Notes under the pieces: model-generated
What the model saw: only the letters and a program-made list of their open reading frames with translations
Databases searched by the model: none
Told to the model about the DNA's origin: nothing
Origin: Arthrobacter echini
GTDB taxonomy: Bacteria; Actinomycetota; Actinomycetes; Actinomycetales; Micrococcaceae
Length of the DNA stretch: 64,000 bases
NCBI RefSeq assembly: GCF_008107445.1
Contig: NZ_VSLD01000002.1
Location: 62,001-126,000 of the forward strand
Direction of reading: 5' to 3'
Part shown: piece after piece, positions 47,497 through 56,540 of the stretch
How the letters are laid out: each line of letters begins with the position of its first letter
Numbering within the stretch: the first letter of the stretch is position 1
Program-made: the position numbers and the translations under genes

Positions 47497-47502
47497 ACCC
47501 TA
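47497..47502 (-). promoter_or_regulatory. -10 box of the leuA leader
   Basis: TAGGGT on the minus strand, 6 bases before the leader ATG at 47490. Confidence 0.42.
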
Positions 47503-47577
47503 GCACGGGCCATAGGATGGCTTCTCAGGAGCGCGGGCCCACGGATGCCGGCGCCGCGGAGGAAACAGGAAGCGCCC

Positions 47578-49545
47578 ATGACGATCAGCACACTCGACCC
47601 GGACCAGCTCGACACGGACGTCCGCCCGCAGGACGACCTGTTCAGGCACGCCAACGGCGTATGGCTGCGCGACGCGGTGATTCCGGACGACCGGCCCCTG
47701 GCCGGGTCGTTCACGGCACTGCGTGATGCCTCCGAGCTCGCGGTCCGCACCATCATCGAGGAAGCTGCTGCAGCGACCCCGGACGGATCGGCGCCGGCAG
47801 CAGGAGACGCGGGAGTGAAGCTCGGGTTGCTGTACGCCGGGTTCATGGACACCGATCGGATCGAGGCGGAGCGATCGACTCCGGTCGAACCCCTGCTCGA
47901 GCGGATCGGGGCGACGACGTCGATCGCGGAACTGGTGTCCTTGAGCGCGGGTCTCACCCGCTCGGGTGTCCAGGGTGTGCTCGCTCCCTACGTCAGCAAC
48001 GACGCCGGTGACCCGGAGCGCTATCTGCTCCACCTGCACCAGTCGGGCCTGGGGCTCCCGGACGAGTCGTACTACCGCGAGGAAGGCTTCGCCGAGACAC
48101 GCACCAGGTACAGGGACCTGCTTGCGGCGCTGTTCGGGCTCGTCGGTACGGACGACGCCGGGGCCACCGCGGATCGCGTCCTGGCGCTCGAGACCCGCCT
48201 CGCCGCCTCGTCCATGGGGAGTGTGGAGCGCAGGGACCCGCAGAAGACGTACAACCTGCTGGAGCACGACGAGCTGACCGGCATGTCGGCGGTGCTCGAG
48301 CCCTGGCTACGAATCGTCGCCGACACGCCCGGACAAACCGCGGAGGTGGTGCTGAACCAGCCCGACTTCGTGCGGGGTCTCGATACGGCCCTCGCCGAGG
48401 AGAGTCTCTCCGACTGGAAGCAGTGGCTGGCCAGCCGCGTGCTCCTGCACGCCTGCGACTACCTCGACGAGCGCTTCGTCGAGGCCGCTTTCGCCTTCTA
48501 CGGCACCCACCTGGCCGGCACGCCGCGCCTGCGGGAACGCTGGAAGCGCGGCGTCGCCCTCGTCGAGGGAGCCATGGGAGAGGAGATCGGACAGCGTTAT
48601 GTCCAGCGGCACTTCCCCGCGACCCACAAGGCGGCGATGCTCGACCTCGTGGCCAATCTGATCGGGGCCTACGAGTCGTCCATCGCGGCGCTGACCTGGA
48701 TGACCGACGCGACGCGCGAGCGGGCCCTGGAGAAACTCTCCCTGTTCAGCACCAAGATCGGCTACCCGGAGGAGTGGATCGACTACACGCCCCTCGAGGT
48801 CAGGCCGTCCGATCTGTACGGTAATGTGCTGCGCGCCGCCGAGTTCGAGCACCGCAGGCAACTGGACAAGCTGGGTGGACCCATCGATCGCGGTGCGTGG
48901 CTCATGACGCCGCAGACCGTCAACGCCTACTACATGCCCACCATGAACGAGATCGTCTTCCCCGCAGCCATTCTCCAGCCGCCGTTCTTCGACATCGCCG
49001 CCGACGCCGCTGTGAACTACGGCGCCATCGGGGCGGTCATCGGCCATGAGATCGGGCACGGCTTCGATGACAAGGGCTCGCAGTTCGACGGGACCGGACG
49101 GCTGCTGAACTGGTGGAACGAGGCCGACCGGGAGGCCTTTGACGCCCTGACGGGCCGTCTTGTGGACCAGTACGCAGCGCTGGCCCCGACCGAGGTGCCG
49201 GACCGGACGGTGAACGGTGAACTGACCCTCGGGGAGAACATCGGCGATCTCGGCGGACTGGGCATCAGCTACCGGGCGTATCTCCTCAGCCTCGAGGGCG
49301 CGGAGCCTCCGGTTGTCGACGGCCTGACCGGGACCCAGCGGTTCTTCCTGTCCTGGGCCACATGCTGGCAGCAGAAGATCCGGCCCGAGGAGGCCGGACG
49401 GCGACTCACCGTCGATCCCCACTCCCCGAACGAGTTCCGCTGCAATCAGGTGGTGCGCAACCTCGACGAGTACCACGAGGCCTTCGACGTCGCGGCCGGC
49501 GACGAGCTGTGGCTGGACCCCGAGGACCGCGTCCGCATCTGGTGA
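47578..49545 (+). CDS. M13 family zinc metallopeptidase (neprilysin-like)
   Basis: A 655-residue endopeptidase of the PepO/neprilysin type that cleaves oligopeptides. The zinc motif HEIGH is at 490-494 within GHEIGHGFDDKGSQFDGTG, the third ligand is in LGENIGDLGG, and VNAYYMPTMNEIVFPAAILQPPFF is the conserved substrate-binding block. RPQDDLFRHANGVWL opens the domain. No signal peptide is present, so it acts in the cytoplasm. ATG 47578 follows AGGAAG by 7 bases; an ATG 11 codons earlier is less likely. It is divergent from leuA. Confidence 0.93.
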   Translation: MTISTLDPDQLDTDVRPQDDLFRHANGVWLRDAVIPDDRPLAGSFTALRDASELAVRTIIEEAAAATPDGSAPAAGDAGVKLGLLYAGFMDTDRIEAERSTPVEPLLERIGATTSIAELVSLSAGLTRSGVQGVLAPYVSNDAGDPERYLLHLHQSGLGLPDESYYREEGFAETRTRYRDLLAALFGLVGTDDAGATADRVLALETRLAASSMGSVERRDPQKTYNLLEHDELTGMSAVLEPWLRIVADTPGQTAEVVLNQPDFVRGLDTALAEESLSDWKQWLASRVLLHACDYLDERFVEAAFAFYGTHLAGTPRLRERWKRGVALVEGAMGEEIGQRYVQRHFPATHKAAMLDLVANLIGAYESSIAALTWMTDATRERALEKLSLFSTKIGYPEEWIDYTPLEVRPSDLYGNVLRAAEFEHRRQLDKLGGPIDRGAWLMTPQTVNAYYMPTMNEIVFPAAILQPPFFDIAADAAVNYGAIGAVIGHEIGHGFDDKGSQFDGTGRLLNWWNEADREAFDALTGRLVDQYAALAPTEVPDRTVNGELTLGENIGDLGGLGISYRAYLLSLEGAEPPVVDGLTGTQRFFLSWATCWQQKIRPEEAGRRLTVDPHSPNEFRCNQVVRNLDEYHEAFDVAAGDELWLDPEDRVRIW

Positions 49546-49622
49546 CGCCCCGCGCTCCTGCTGCTCCCGGGCGGCTCTGAGGGGACGCTCGGGTGTGCGG
49601 TGGTCCGTCCTGCCGGTTCGTC

Positions 49623-51191
49623 CTACAGGCCGGACGACGCCTGGCAGGTCTTCTGTTCGGCCGTCTGGCCGTCGAGTTCGCTGGAGAGCGGCGGCCGGGC
49701 GATCCTGGTACCCGTGGCGAGATCGACGCCGACGACCAGCTGCAGTCCGGTGGCTGTCCCGCTGAACAGGACCCGGACTGCCGGGACCCCGAAGCGCTCG
49801 GCGAGATCGGCTGCGGCGGCGTCGTACCCGGTGCCGAAGAGGATCTGTGTCTTTTCTGCCTGCTCGGCGTCCAGCGGGACGGCCTGCGTGTACCCGGTGT
49901 CGAGGAGCAGCTCCTGCACCTCGCCACCGCGATCAGGGTCGTTCGTGGCGTTGAGGACGAGCACGGGGATGCTCGCGGGATCGATCGCCGGGACCTCCGC
50001 CGCCTCGGTGGTCGGCGCCTGCCCCGATGGTGCCGGAGTTCCTCCGGTGGGGGCGGTCTCCGACGGCTCGGTGACGGGCTCCTTCTCGGACAGCCCGCGG
50101 TCCTGCCGGAGTGCCTGGAAGAGCGGCTCCGCCCGCACTTCGTCGAGGACCAGCCGGTTGGGGTCCTCGACCCATGGCTCCGTGGGCACCGTCACGAATG
50201 CGATCTTCCCCAGATCCACGTCCTTCAGTCGGTCGGCGATCTTCAGCAGCTCGGCGGGTTTGGAGAGTTCCTCGTTGACGGTCAGGTTCCGCGTGACGAC
50301 CTCGGCGATGGAGTAGAGCTTCGGCAGGTTCGTCAGGGTTCCCTCGGCCTGTACCTTGCGGGCCATGGACGCCAGGAACGACTGCTGGGCTGCGATCCGT
50401 CCTGCATCTCCCCCGTCGCCGAAACTGTACCGGGTGCGCAGGAATGCCAGGGCCTGGTCTCCCTCCACCTCGCTCGTCCCGGCGGGCAGGCTCAGCCCGG
50501 AGTACTCGTCGTCGACCGGTTCCTCCACGCAGACCTCCACACCACCGAGGGTCGAGGAGAGCTCCTTCACCGCATTGAAGTCGGCCATCATGAAGTGATC
50601 GATCGACAGGCCCGTGAGGTCGTTGATGGCGGCGACGGTGCATCCCGGGCCGCCCTCCTTGAGCGCCCCGTTGAGTTGTCCCAGCTGAACGGCCTGCGAC
50701 ACCTCGTCCGTGTCCGGGCTGATGCACCGAGGCAGAGGCACGAGCAGATCGCGGGGGAAGGACACGACCGTGACGTCCTCGCGGTCGGCGGAGAGCGCCA
50801 CCAGCATCATGACGTCGGAGTTGCCCTCGCCCGAGGAGAGGTCCTCGCCGCCGATGAAGTCGCCGCCGTTGCCCGTGCGGGTGTCGGTGCCGAGGACGAG
50901 GATCTGGAGCGGATCCTTACTGGAGTCGACCGGGAGGGCCGATTCCTGCCCCTCGCCAAGATTCAGGGGCGAGGTCAGGACGTTGGACTGCAGCCGGATG
51001 ACCTGGATGGCGACGAAGGCCATGGCTGCGAGCAGCACGGCGGCCAGCACGATCGCGGTCAGGCGCAGACCCCCGTGAGTCCCCTCGTGCCGCAGGTGCC
51101 GACCGACGGAAGGTGCTCCGCCCGACGCCCCTGCTCCGACTGCGGGGTCGCCGAGGGCGTCCGCGCCGTCGGGGGGCGATTGGCCGGTCAT
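49623..51191 (-). CDS. LCP (LytR-CpsA-Psr) ligase with LytR_C domain
   Basis: LCP proteins transfer anionic polymers such as teichoic or teichuronic acid or arabinogalactan onto peptidoglycan. The 522-residue product has a cytoplasmic Gly/Ala-rich tail, one membrane helix (about 43-64, LTAIVLAAVLLAAMAFVAIQ), the LCP domain (about 95-280) with DPLQILVLGTDTR, SDVMMLVALSADREDV, VSFPRDLLVPLP and LAFLRTRYSFGDGGDAGR (the Arg/Asp active-site residues), and a C-terminal LytR_C domain (about 405-495). AAGGAGCACGGGC precedes ATG 51191. The lipid-linked donor would use the carrier made by UppS. Confidence 0.92.
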   Translation of the reverse strand: MTGQSPPDGADALGDPAVGAGASGGAPSVGRHLRHEGTHGGLRLTAIVLAAVLLAAMAFVAIQVIRLQSNVLTSPLNLGEGQESALPVDSSKDPLQILVLGTDTRTGNGGDFIGGEDLSSGEGNSDVMMLVALSADREDVTVVSFPRDLLVPLPRCISPDTDEVSQAVQLGQLNGALKEGGPGCTVAAINDLTGLSIDHFMMADFNAVKELSSTLGGVEVCVEEPVDDEYSGLSLPAGTSEVEGDQALAFLRTRYSFGDGGDAGRIAAQQSFLASMARKVQAEGTLTNLPKLYSIAEVVTRNLTVNEELSKPAELLKIADRLKDVDLGKIAFVTVPTEPWVEDPNRLVLDEVRAEPLFQALRQDRGLSEKEPVTEPSETAPTGGTPAPSGQAPTTEAAEVPAIDPASIPVLVLNATNDPDRGGEVQELLLDTGYTQAVPLDAEQAEKTQILFGTGYDAAAADLAERFGVPAVRVLFSGTATGLQLVVGVDLATGTRIARPPLSSELDGQTAEQKTCQASSGL

Positions 51192-51269
51192 GCCCGTGCT
51201 CCTTCACTGGAGGGTGGTGGATCGTGTGAACGTTACCGCCGTCATGCCCGGGCGGATGCAAGGACACGG

Positions 51270-51304
51270 GTGCGCTCCGGTTCCCGTTATCGAGAGGAGC
51301 GCAC
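51270..51304 (-). terminator. Hairpin after era
   Basis: GTGCGCTCC and GGAGCGCAC form a 9-bp stem with a 17-base loop, 19 bases downstream of the era stop on the minus strand. Confidence 0.5.
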
Positions 51305-51322
51305 GGTGTGCCCGCGAGGGCG

Positions 51323-52252
51323 TCAGAATCCGAGCTTCACGAGCTGCTTGGGGTCCCGCTGCCAATCCTTCGCGACCTTCACGTGCAGATCGAGGTAGAT
51401 CCTGGTTCCGAGCAGGGCCTCGATCCCACGGCGCGCGACGATCCCCACGTCCCGGAGCCTCGCTCCGCCCTTGCCGATGATGATCGCCTTCTGCGACGGC
51501 CGCTCCACGTAGAGATTGACGTGCACGTCGAGCATCGGGTTGTCCTCGCTGCGCCCCTCCCGCTGGATCATCTCCTCGACGACCACGGCGAGCGAGTGGG
51601 GCAGCTCGTCGCGCACGCCCTCGAGGGCCGCCTCGCGGACGAGCTCGGCCACCATGACGGCCTCGGGCTCGTCGGTCAGCTCGCCGTCCGGATAGAGCAT
51701 GGGTGAAACGGGCATGAACGTGCTGAACACCTCTGCCACGGTGTCCACCTGGACCCCACCCGTGGCGGAGACCGGCACGATGTCGGCCCAGCCGTCGGGT
51801 CCTGCCACATCCGTTCCGAGCTTCGCGACGGCGAGGAGCTGTTCCGTCAGCGCCTGGCGGTCCACGAGATCGGTCTTCGTCACCACGGCGATCACCGGCT
51901 TCCGGTGAAGCCGGGCGAGCTGCTCCGCGATGAAGCGGTCACCCGGCCCGATCTTCTCGTTGGCCGGCAGGCAGAACCCGACGGCGTCGACCTCGGCGAG
52001 GGTGTCAGCGACGAGATCGTTGAGCCGCTGCCCCAGCAGGGTGCGCGGGCGGTGCAGGCCCGGTGTGTCGACGAGGATCAGCTGGCAGTCCTCGCGATTG
52101 ACGATGCCTCGGATGGTGTGGCGCGTGGTCTGGGGCTTCGCCGACGTGATGGCGACCTTCTGCCCCACCAGTGCGTTGGTCAGGGTGGACTTGCCCGCGT
52201 TGGGCCGTCCGACGAGCGAGACGAATCCGGCCCGGTACTCAGCGTCGCTCAT
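51323..52252 (-). CDS. era: GTPase Era
   Basis: Era is an essential GTPase for 30S subunit maturation that binds the 3' end of 16S rRNA. The 309-residue product has G1 GRPNAGKST (15-23), G3 DTPGLH, G4 TKTD in place of the more common NKxD, and a C-terminal KH domain with KAIIIGKGGARLRDVGIVAR. ATG 52252 overlaps the end of the CNNM gene by 14 bases. The order phoH-ybeY-CNNM-era is highly conserved and groups ribosome-maturation factors in one operon. Confidence 0.95.
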   Translation of the reverse strand: MSDAEYRAGFVSLVGRPNAGKSTLTNALVGQKVAITSAKPQTTRHTIRGIVNREDCQLILVDTPGLHRPRTLLGQRLNDLVADTLAEVDAVGFCLPANEKIGPGDRFIAEQLARLHRKPVIAVVTKTDLVDRQALTEQLLAVAKLGTDVAGPDGWADIVPVSATGGVQVDTVAEVFSTFMPVSPMLYPDGELTDEPEAVMVAELVREAALEGVRDELPHSLAVVVEEMIQREGRSEDNPMLDVHVNLYVERPSQKAIIIGKGGARLRDVGIVARRGIEALLGTRIYLDLHVKVAKDWQRDPKQLVKLGF

Positions 52253-53549
52253 GGTCTGCCTCTGCTTCTTCTCGCTCGGCGTGCTCGGATTCTTCCGGAG
52301 GGAGGCGGTAGGCGACGACGTGGGAGACCCGGTTCCGTCGGCCTTCCACGCGCTCCGCCCGCAGCCCGATACCGTCAATTGTGACCTCTGATCCCACGAT
52401 CGGCACCCTGCCGAGGGTCTTGGCGAGCAGTCCGCCCACCGTGTCCACCTCCTCGTCGTCGAGATCGAGGCCGAACAGTTCTCCGAGGTCGTCGATCCCC
52501 ATGCGTGCGCTGACCCGGAAACCCGCGTCGTCGAGCGGCTCCTGCTCAGGGACCTCCGAATCGTACTCGTCGACGATCTCCCCCACGATCTCCTCGATGA
52601 GATCCTCGAGTGTCACGAGTCCGGCTGTGCCGCCGTACTCGTCGATGACGATCGCGACGTGCGTGGACTCGCGCTGCAGTTCTCGCAGGAGGTCACCGAC
52701 GGCCTTGGACTCCGGCACGAACCGCGCCGGCCGGGCCACGACGTCGACCGATCGGGAGAGGTTCGACGCCGGGCGCCCGTGGAGATCGGCGACGACGTCC
52801 TTGAGGTACAGCAGGCCCTTGATGTCGTCGGAACTCTCCCCGATCACGGGGATCCGGGAATAGCCGGAGCGGAGGAACAGGGGCATGGCCTCGCTGAGCG
52901 TCGATCCGGAGTCGATGGTGAGCATGTCGGTGCGCGGGACCATGACGGAGCGGACCTTGGTGTCGCCGAGTTCGAACACGGAGTGGATCAACTCCGCCTC
53001 GTTGTCCTCGATCATCTCCGCGTCCGAGGCCCGTGAGAGCAGCTCCCGGAACTCCTCCTGCGTGAAGAAAGCCGCCTCGTCCCGTGCCGCACCGGGTGTG
53101 ACGGAACTGCCGACGCGCACCAGCCACCGCGGGATGGGGCCGAGGACGGCGGCGAGCACGGCGACGGGACCGCCGGTCAGGCGGACCACCGTGGCCGCGT
53201 GCACCCGGCCGAGCTGACGCGGTGAGATGCCCACGATCGCGAAGCCGACCAGCGCCATCACAGCGGTGGCCAGGAGCCCTGCGAGCCAGATGTTGTCCAG
53301 CAGGTCGTGGAACAGGATCGCGACGGCGACGGCGCCGGCCATCTCGAACCACACGCGCCAGAATCGCAGCGCGTGCATGTGGGCGATCGGGGCGTCGAGG
53401 ATCCGTCGCAGGGAGGACCTGCCCGACTCCTCGACGAGGGCAACACCTTCCTGGCGCGGGAGATAGACGAAGGCCGCCTCGGCAGCCGTGACCAGCGCAG
53501 CCGTCAGGGTGAAGAGCAGGCCCAGGAGTGCGAGGAGCCAGATGGTCAA
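52239..53549 (-). CDS. CNNM/CorC family transporter-associated protein (hemolysin-like)
   Basis: A 436-residue membrane protein with an N-terminal CNNM (DUF21) domain of about four helices (1-150), a CBS-domain pair (about 200-320; VRSVMVPRTDMLTIDSG, GYSRIPVIGESSDDIKGLLY, VAIVIDEYGGTAGLVTLEDL) and a C-terminal CorC_HlyC domain (about 345-420). Members are linked to Mg2+ or cobalt transport; the old hemolysin name has no functional support. It starts at ATG 53549, overlapping ybeY by 4 bases, and runs into era, so it belongs to the same operon. Confidence 0.92.
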   Translation of the reverse strand: MTIWLLALLGLLFTLTAALVTAAEAAFVYLPRQEGVALVEESGRSSLRRILDAPIAHMHALRFWRVWFEMAGAVAVAILFHDLLDNIWLAGLLATAVMALVGFAIVGISPRQLGRVHAATVVRLTGGPVAVLAAVLGPIPRWLVRVGSSVTPGAARDEAAFFTQEEFRELLSRASDAEMIEDNEAELIHSVFELGDTKVRSVMVPRTDMLTIDSGSTLSEAMPLFLRSGYSRIPVIGESSDDIKGLLYLKDVVADLHGRPASNLSRSVDVVARPARFVPESKAVGDLLRELQRESTHVAIVIDEYGGTAGLVTLEDLIEEIVGEIVDEYDSEVPEQEPLDDAGFRVSARMGIDDLGELFGLDLDDEEVDTVGGLLAKTLGRVPIVGSEVTIDGIGLRAERVEGRRNRVSHVVAYRLPPEESEHAEREEAEADHERR

Positions 53550-54019
53550 GCGCGGGTCTCCTTCGGCGCCCGGCCGCCGAGGAACTCGGACAGCAGCTGA
53601 CGCTGGAGATCGAACATCTCCTTCTCCTCCGCGGGCTCGGCGTGGTCGTAGCCCAGCAGGTGGAGGACGCCGTGGGTGGTGAGCAGGAGGAGCTCATCGT
53701 CGGTCCCGTGGCCTGCAGCGGCACCCTGGGCCGCGGCGACCTCGGGGCACAGGACGATATCGCCCAGCAGCCCGGCCGGTGTCACCTGTCCGGGCGCTCC
53801 CGGGCGCAACTCGTCCATCGGGAAGGAGAGGACATCGGTGGGCCCCGGCTCGTCCATCCACTCCACGTGCAGTTTCTCCATGGCGGCGGTGTCCACCAGG
53901 ATGATCGACAGCTCGGCCTCGGGGTGGAGGAAGAGGGACTCGAACAGGAACGTGGAGAGGCGGACGAGGGACTCGGCGTCGACGTCGTGGTCCGTCTCGT
54001 TGTTGACCTCGACGCTCAT
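53546..54019 (-). CDS. ybeY: rRNA maturation endonuclease YbeY
   Basis: YbeY is a zinc-dependent RNase involved in 16S rRNA 3'-end processing and late ribosome quality control. The 157-residue protein has the three-His zinc motif HGVLHLLGYDH and the block PTDVLSFPMDE. ATG 54019 (MSVEVNNETDHD) overlaps the phoH stop by 4 bases, and the downstream gene overlaps its own stop by 4 bases. This supports tight translational coupling of phoH, ybeY and the CNNM gene. Confidence 0.95.
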   Translation of the reverse strand: MSVEVNNETDHDVDAESLVRLSTFLFESLFLHPEAELSIILVDTAAMEKLHVEWMDEPGPTDVLSFPMDELRPGAPGQVTPAGLLGDIVLCPEVAAAQGAAAGHGTDDELLLLTTHGVLHLLGYDHAEPAEEKEMFDLQRQLLSEFLGGRAPKETRA

Positions 54020-55050
54020 CGCCCGGCCGCCGTCCGCATGATCCGGTGGTGCCCGGCCCGCTGCTCCTCGTCCCACACCCCGTAGGCCGCGACGATGTCG
54101 CCGACCAGCCGGTGACGCACGACATCGGAGGCATCGAGTTCACTGAAGTGGACGTCGTCGATGTCGTGGAGGATGTCCCGCACGATCCGCAGACCGGAGC
54201 TCGTTCCGCTGGGCAGGTCCACCTGGGTGACATCGCCCGTGACAACCATCTTCGACCCGAAGCCGAGGCGCGTCAGGAACATCTTCATCTGCTCCGGCGT
54301 CGTGTTCTGTGCCTCGTCGAGGATGATGAACGCATCGTTGAGGGTCCGGCCGCGCATGTACGCCAGGGGCGCCACCTCGATGGTCCCCGCTGCCATGAGA
54401 CGAGGAATGCTGTCCGGATCCATCATGTCGTGGAGCGCGTCGTAGAGCGGACGGAGGTACGGGTCGATCTTGTCGTTGAGCGACCCCGGCAGGAAGCCCA
54501 GGCGCTCCCCCGCCTCGACGGCCGGACGCGTGAGGATGATCCGGTTGACCTCCTTGTGCTGCAGCGCCTGGACGGCCTTGGCCATCGCGAGGTACGTCTT
54601 ACCGGTGCCGGCCGGGCCGATCCCGAAGACGATGGTGTTGCTGTCGATCGCATCGACGTAGGAGCCCTGGTTCTGCGTCTTCGGGCGGATGGTCCGCCCC
54701 CGCGAGGACAGGATGTTCACCGACAGGACGTCCGCCGGCCGGACGGCGCTCTGGGTCTTGAGCATGGTGACGAGCTGCCCTAGGACCTGGGGGGTCACCG
54801 TGGCGTTGTTGCTGGCCATGGTTTGAATCTCCCCGATCAGGCGCTCCGTCCGCAGCACATCCGCCGACGGGCCGGTGATGGTCAGCTCATTGCCGCGGGC
54901 CTGGAGCCCGACGCCGGGGAAGGAGTCCTCGATCAGGCGGAGAGCCTCGTCGTTGGATCCGAGCGCCTGTACCATCTGCTCCGTGGAGTCGAAGACGAAC
55001 GTCCTCGTGTCCAGCCCTGCGGTGTTGATGCCTGATGAAGATTCGCTCAT
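54016..55050 (-). CDS. phoH: PhoH family ATPase
   Basis: A 344-residue P-loop protein of the PhoH-like type. Walker A is GPAGTGKT (145-152), Walker B FIILDEAQNTTPEQMK, with LTRPAVEAGERLGFLPG and VTGDVTQVDLP following, which places it near superfamily 1 helicases. An N-terminal KH-like region (about 15-75) precedes the ATPase. It probably acts in RNA metabolism alongside YbeY and Era. The start is ATG 55050 (MSESSSGIN). It heads the operon; a tentative minus-strand -10 TAACAT lies at 55174-55179. Confidence 0.93.
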   Translation of the reverse strand: MSESSSGINTAGLDTRTFVFDSTEQMVQALGSNDEALRLIEDSFPGVGLQARGNELTITGPSADVLRTERLIGEIQTMASNNATVTPQVLGQLVTMLKTQSAVRPADVLSVNILSSRGRTIRPKTQNQGSYVDAIDSNTIVFGIGPAGTGKTYLAMAKAVQALQHKEVNRIILTRPAVEAGERLGFLPGSLNDKIDPYLRPLYDALHDMMDPDSIPRLMAAGTIEVAPLAYMRGRTLNDAFIILDEAQNTTPEQMKMFLTRLGFGSKMVVTGDVTQVDLPSGTSSGLRIVRDILHDIDDVHFSELDASDVVRHRLVGDIVAAYGVWDEEQRAGHHRIMRTAAGR

Positions 55051-55507
55051 AGTTCGGCCGTCCGGCCTCTGATCGCCCCTCGTACGAGTAGTTGCACTGG
55101 TGGATGGTGCTGCGTCCGCTCCGCGTCGATGGGCCCGAGATCACCAGGACAGTCGTACAGCGCGCACAGCACAATGTTACGGCATGGGCCTGCGGCGGCA
55201 GCAGGGGATCCGGTGGACCGCCGCCCGGCCCGGACGGCGGGCGATGACGGACAGGGCGCATCGCGAAGCGGTGACGAATTCGTATCGATCAGGTTGCACA
55301 TCGCCGACATCGCGGCAATCGGCGTCCGGGGGCGGTTCCGCCTGTGCCAAGCTGAGACGGACCCTGGGGATCGGGCGAAACCGCTCCTGCGTGATGCGCC
55401 TCCAGCAGCCGCTCAGCTCTCCGGGTCACCCTGTCCTCAGCAGGGACACCGGCACCTGCCGCGTCCCGTCGACCGAACCGCGTTGCGCCCGAAGGAAAGG
55501 GGCAGGT
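55051..55507. other. 457-base divergent gap between phoH and a GerMN gene
   Basis: No gene is supported here. The stretch separates two divergent genes and must hold both promoters. A minus-strand TAACAT (55174-55179) is a weak -10 for phoH. AAGGAAAGGGGCAGG is the ribosome site of the downstream plus-strand gene. No clear repeat or RNA structure was seen. Confidence 0.5.
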
Positions 55508-56494
55508 ATGAGTGAGCCCGATCCCCTCCGGACGAAGAGACTCGGTCTCGGGGGCATCCTGCTCATCACGGGCGCGGTCCTCGTCGCCGGTACGGTCTTC
55601 GTTGCTCCCACCATCGGCCCGGTCGACGGTACGGCGATGACCACGGATCTGACCACGGCACCCACGCCGGACCCGACGTCCGGTGCCGGAACGACGTCGT
55701 CGGCCGGCGCGGCCCGGAGCGTGGACCCTGCTCCCTCCCCCGTAGGGCAGGCGGGTTCGCTGGTCCCGGTCTACTGGGTGGGCGAGACCGGTGGCGTCGA
55801 CCGCCTGTTCAGGGAGTTCCGCAGATCACCCGCCGGTGCCTCCGGCGACGCCATCTCGGACGCCGTGCACCTCATGACCTCGGAGGATCCCCTCGACCCG
55901 GACTACCGCTCTCCGTGGAGCCCTGCTTCTGAGGTGAGCTCCTCGATCTCCACGGACAATGTCATCACCCTCGATATCTCCTCGGACGCCTTCGACGGGC
56001 AGCTCGGCGAGGAGGACGCGCTTCTCGCCGTGCAGCAGCTGATCTACACCGCGACGGCGGCGGCCTCGGATGCCGGACTGATCCGGGGAGGCGAGTCGAG
56101 CTCGGTGATCGTCCTCGTGGACGCCACCGCCGACTACCGGGCCTTCGGCTCCGTCGATCTCGGGGGCGAGTGGTCGCGCGACGCCTCCGTCCTCGCGCCG
56201 GTGTGGATCATCGACCCGCAGGAGGGTGTGGGGCTCGACGCCGGCGTCCTGACGGTCCACGGGGTCGCCTCGGCACCACGGACGACGGCGACCTGGAGCA
56301 TCCTCCCCCTGAAGAAGGGCCGCCCGGACCCCGGACACCCCGTCGGCGAGGGAGTGGTGGGCATCGGCGGGGACGGCGCGGCGGGCACCTATTCCTTCTC
56401 CGTCGAGCTTCCCCCAGGCCGCTACCAGATCACGGTCTCTGTTCCCTTCGAGGGCCGGGCTGCGGCGGATTCGTCCACCGTCGTCGTCGGATAG
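55508..56494 (+). CDS. Membrane-anchored GerMN/Gmad2-type protein
   Basis: A 328-residue envelope protein. A basic N-terminus and one membrane helix (about 15-36, GILLITGAVLVAGTVFVAP) are followed by a Thr/Ser/Pro linker, a GerMN-like domain (about 82-205; VYWVGETGGVDRLFREF, DAVHLMTS, LDISSDAFDGQLGEEDALLAVQQLIYT) and a C-terminal Ig-like Gmad2 domain (about 235-328; VLTVHGVASAPRTTATWSI, GTYSFSVELPPGRYQITV). The GerMN-Gmad2 combination occurs in actinobacterial secreted proteins of unknown role. It is divergent from phoH and convergent with rsmE. Confidence 0.8.
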   Translation: MSEPDPLRTKRLGLGGILLITGAVLVAGTVFVAPTIGPVDGTAMTTDLTTAPTPDPTSGAGTTSSAGAARSVDPAPSPVGQAGSLVPVYWVGETGGVDRLFREFRRSPAGASGDAISDAVHLMTSEDPLDPDYRSPWSPASEVSSSISTDNVITLDISSDAFDGQLGEEDALLAVQQLIYTATAAASDAGLIRGGESSSVIVLVDATADYRAFGSVDLGGEWSRDASVLAPVWIIDPQEGVGLDAGVLTVHGVASAPRTTATWSILPLKKGRPDPGHPVGEGVVGIGGDGAAGTYSFSVELPPGRYQITVSVPFEGRAAADSSTVVVG

Positions 56495-56540
56495 TCGGCG
56501 GTAGAGCCGCACCGTCGCGGTTGGGCGGACGCGAGCCGAC

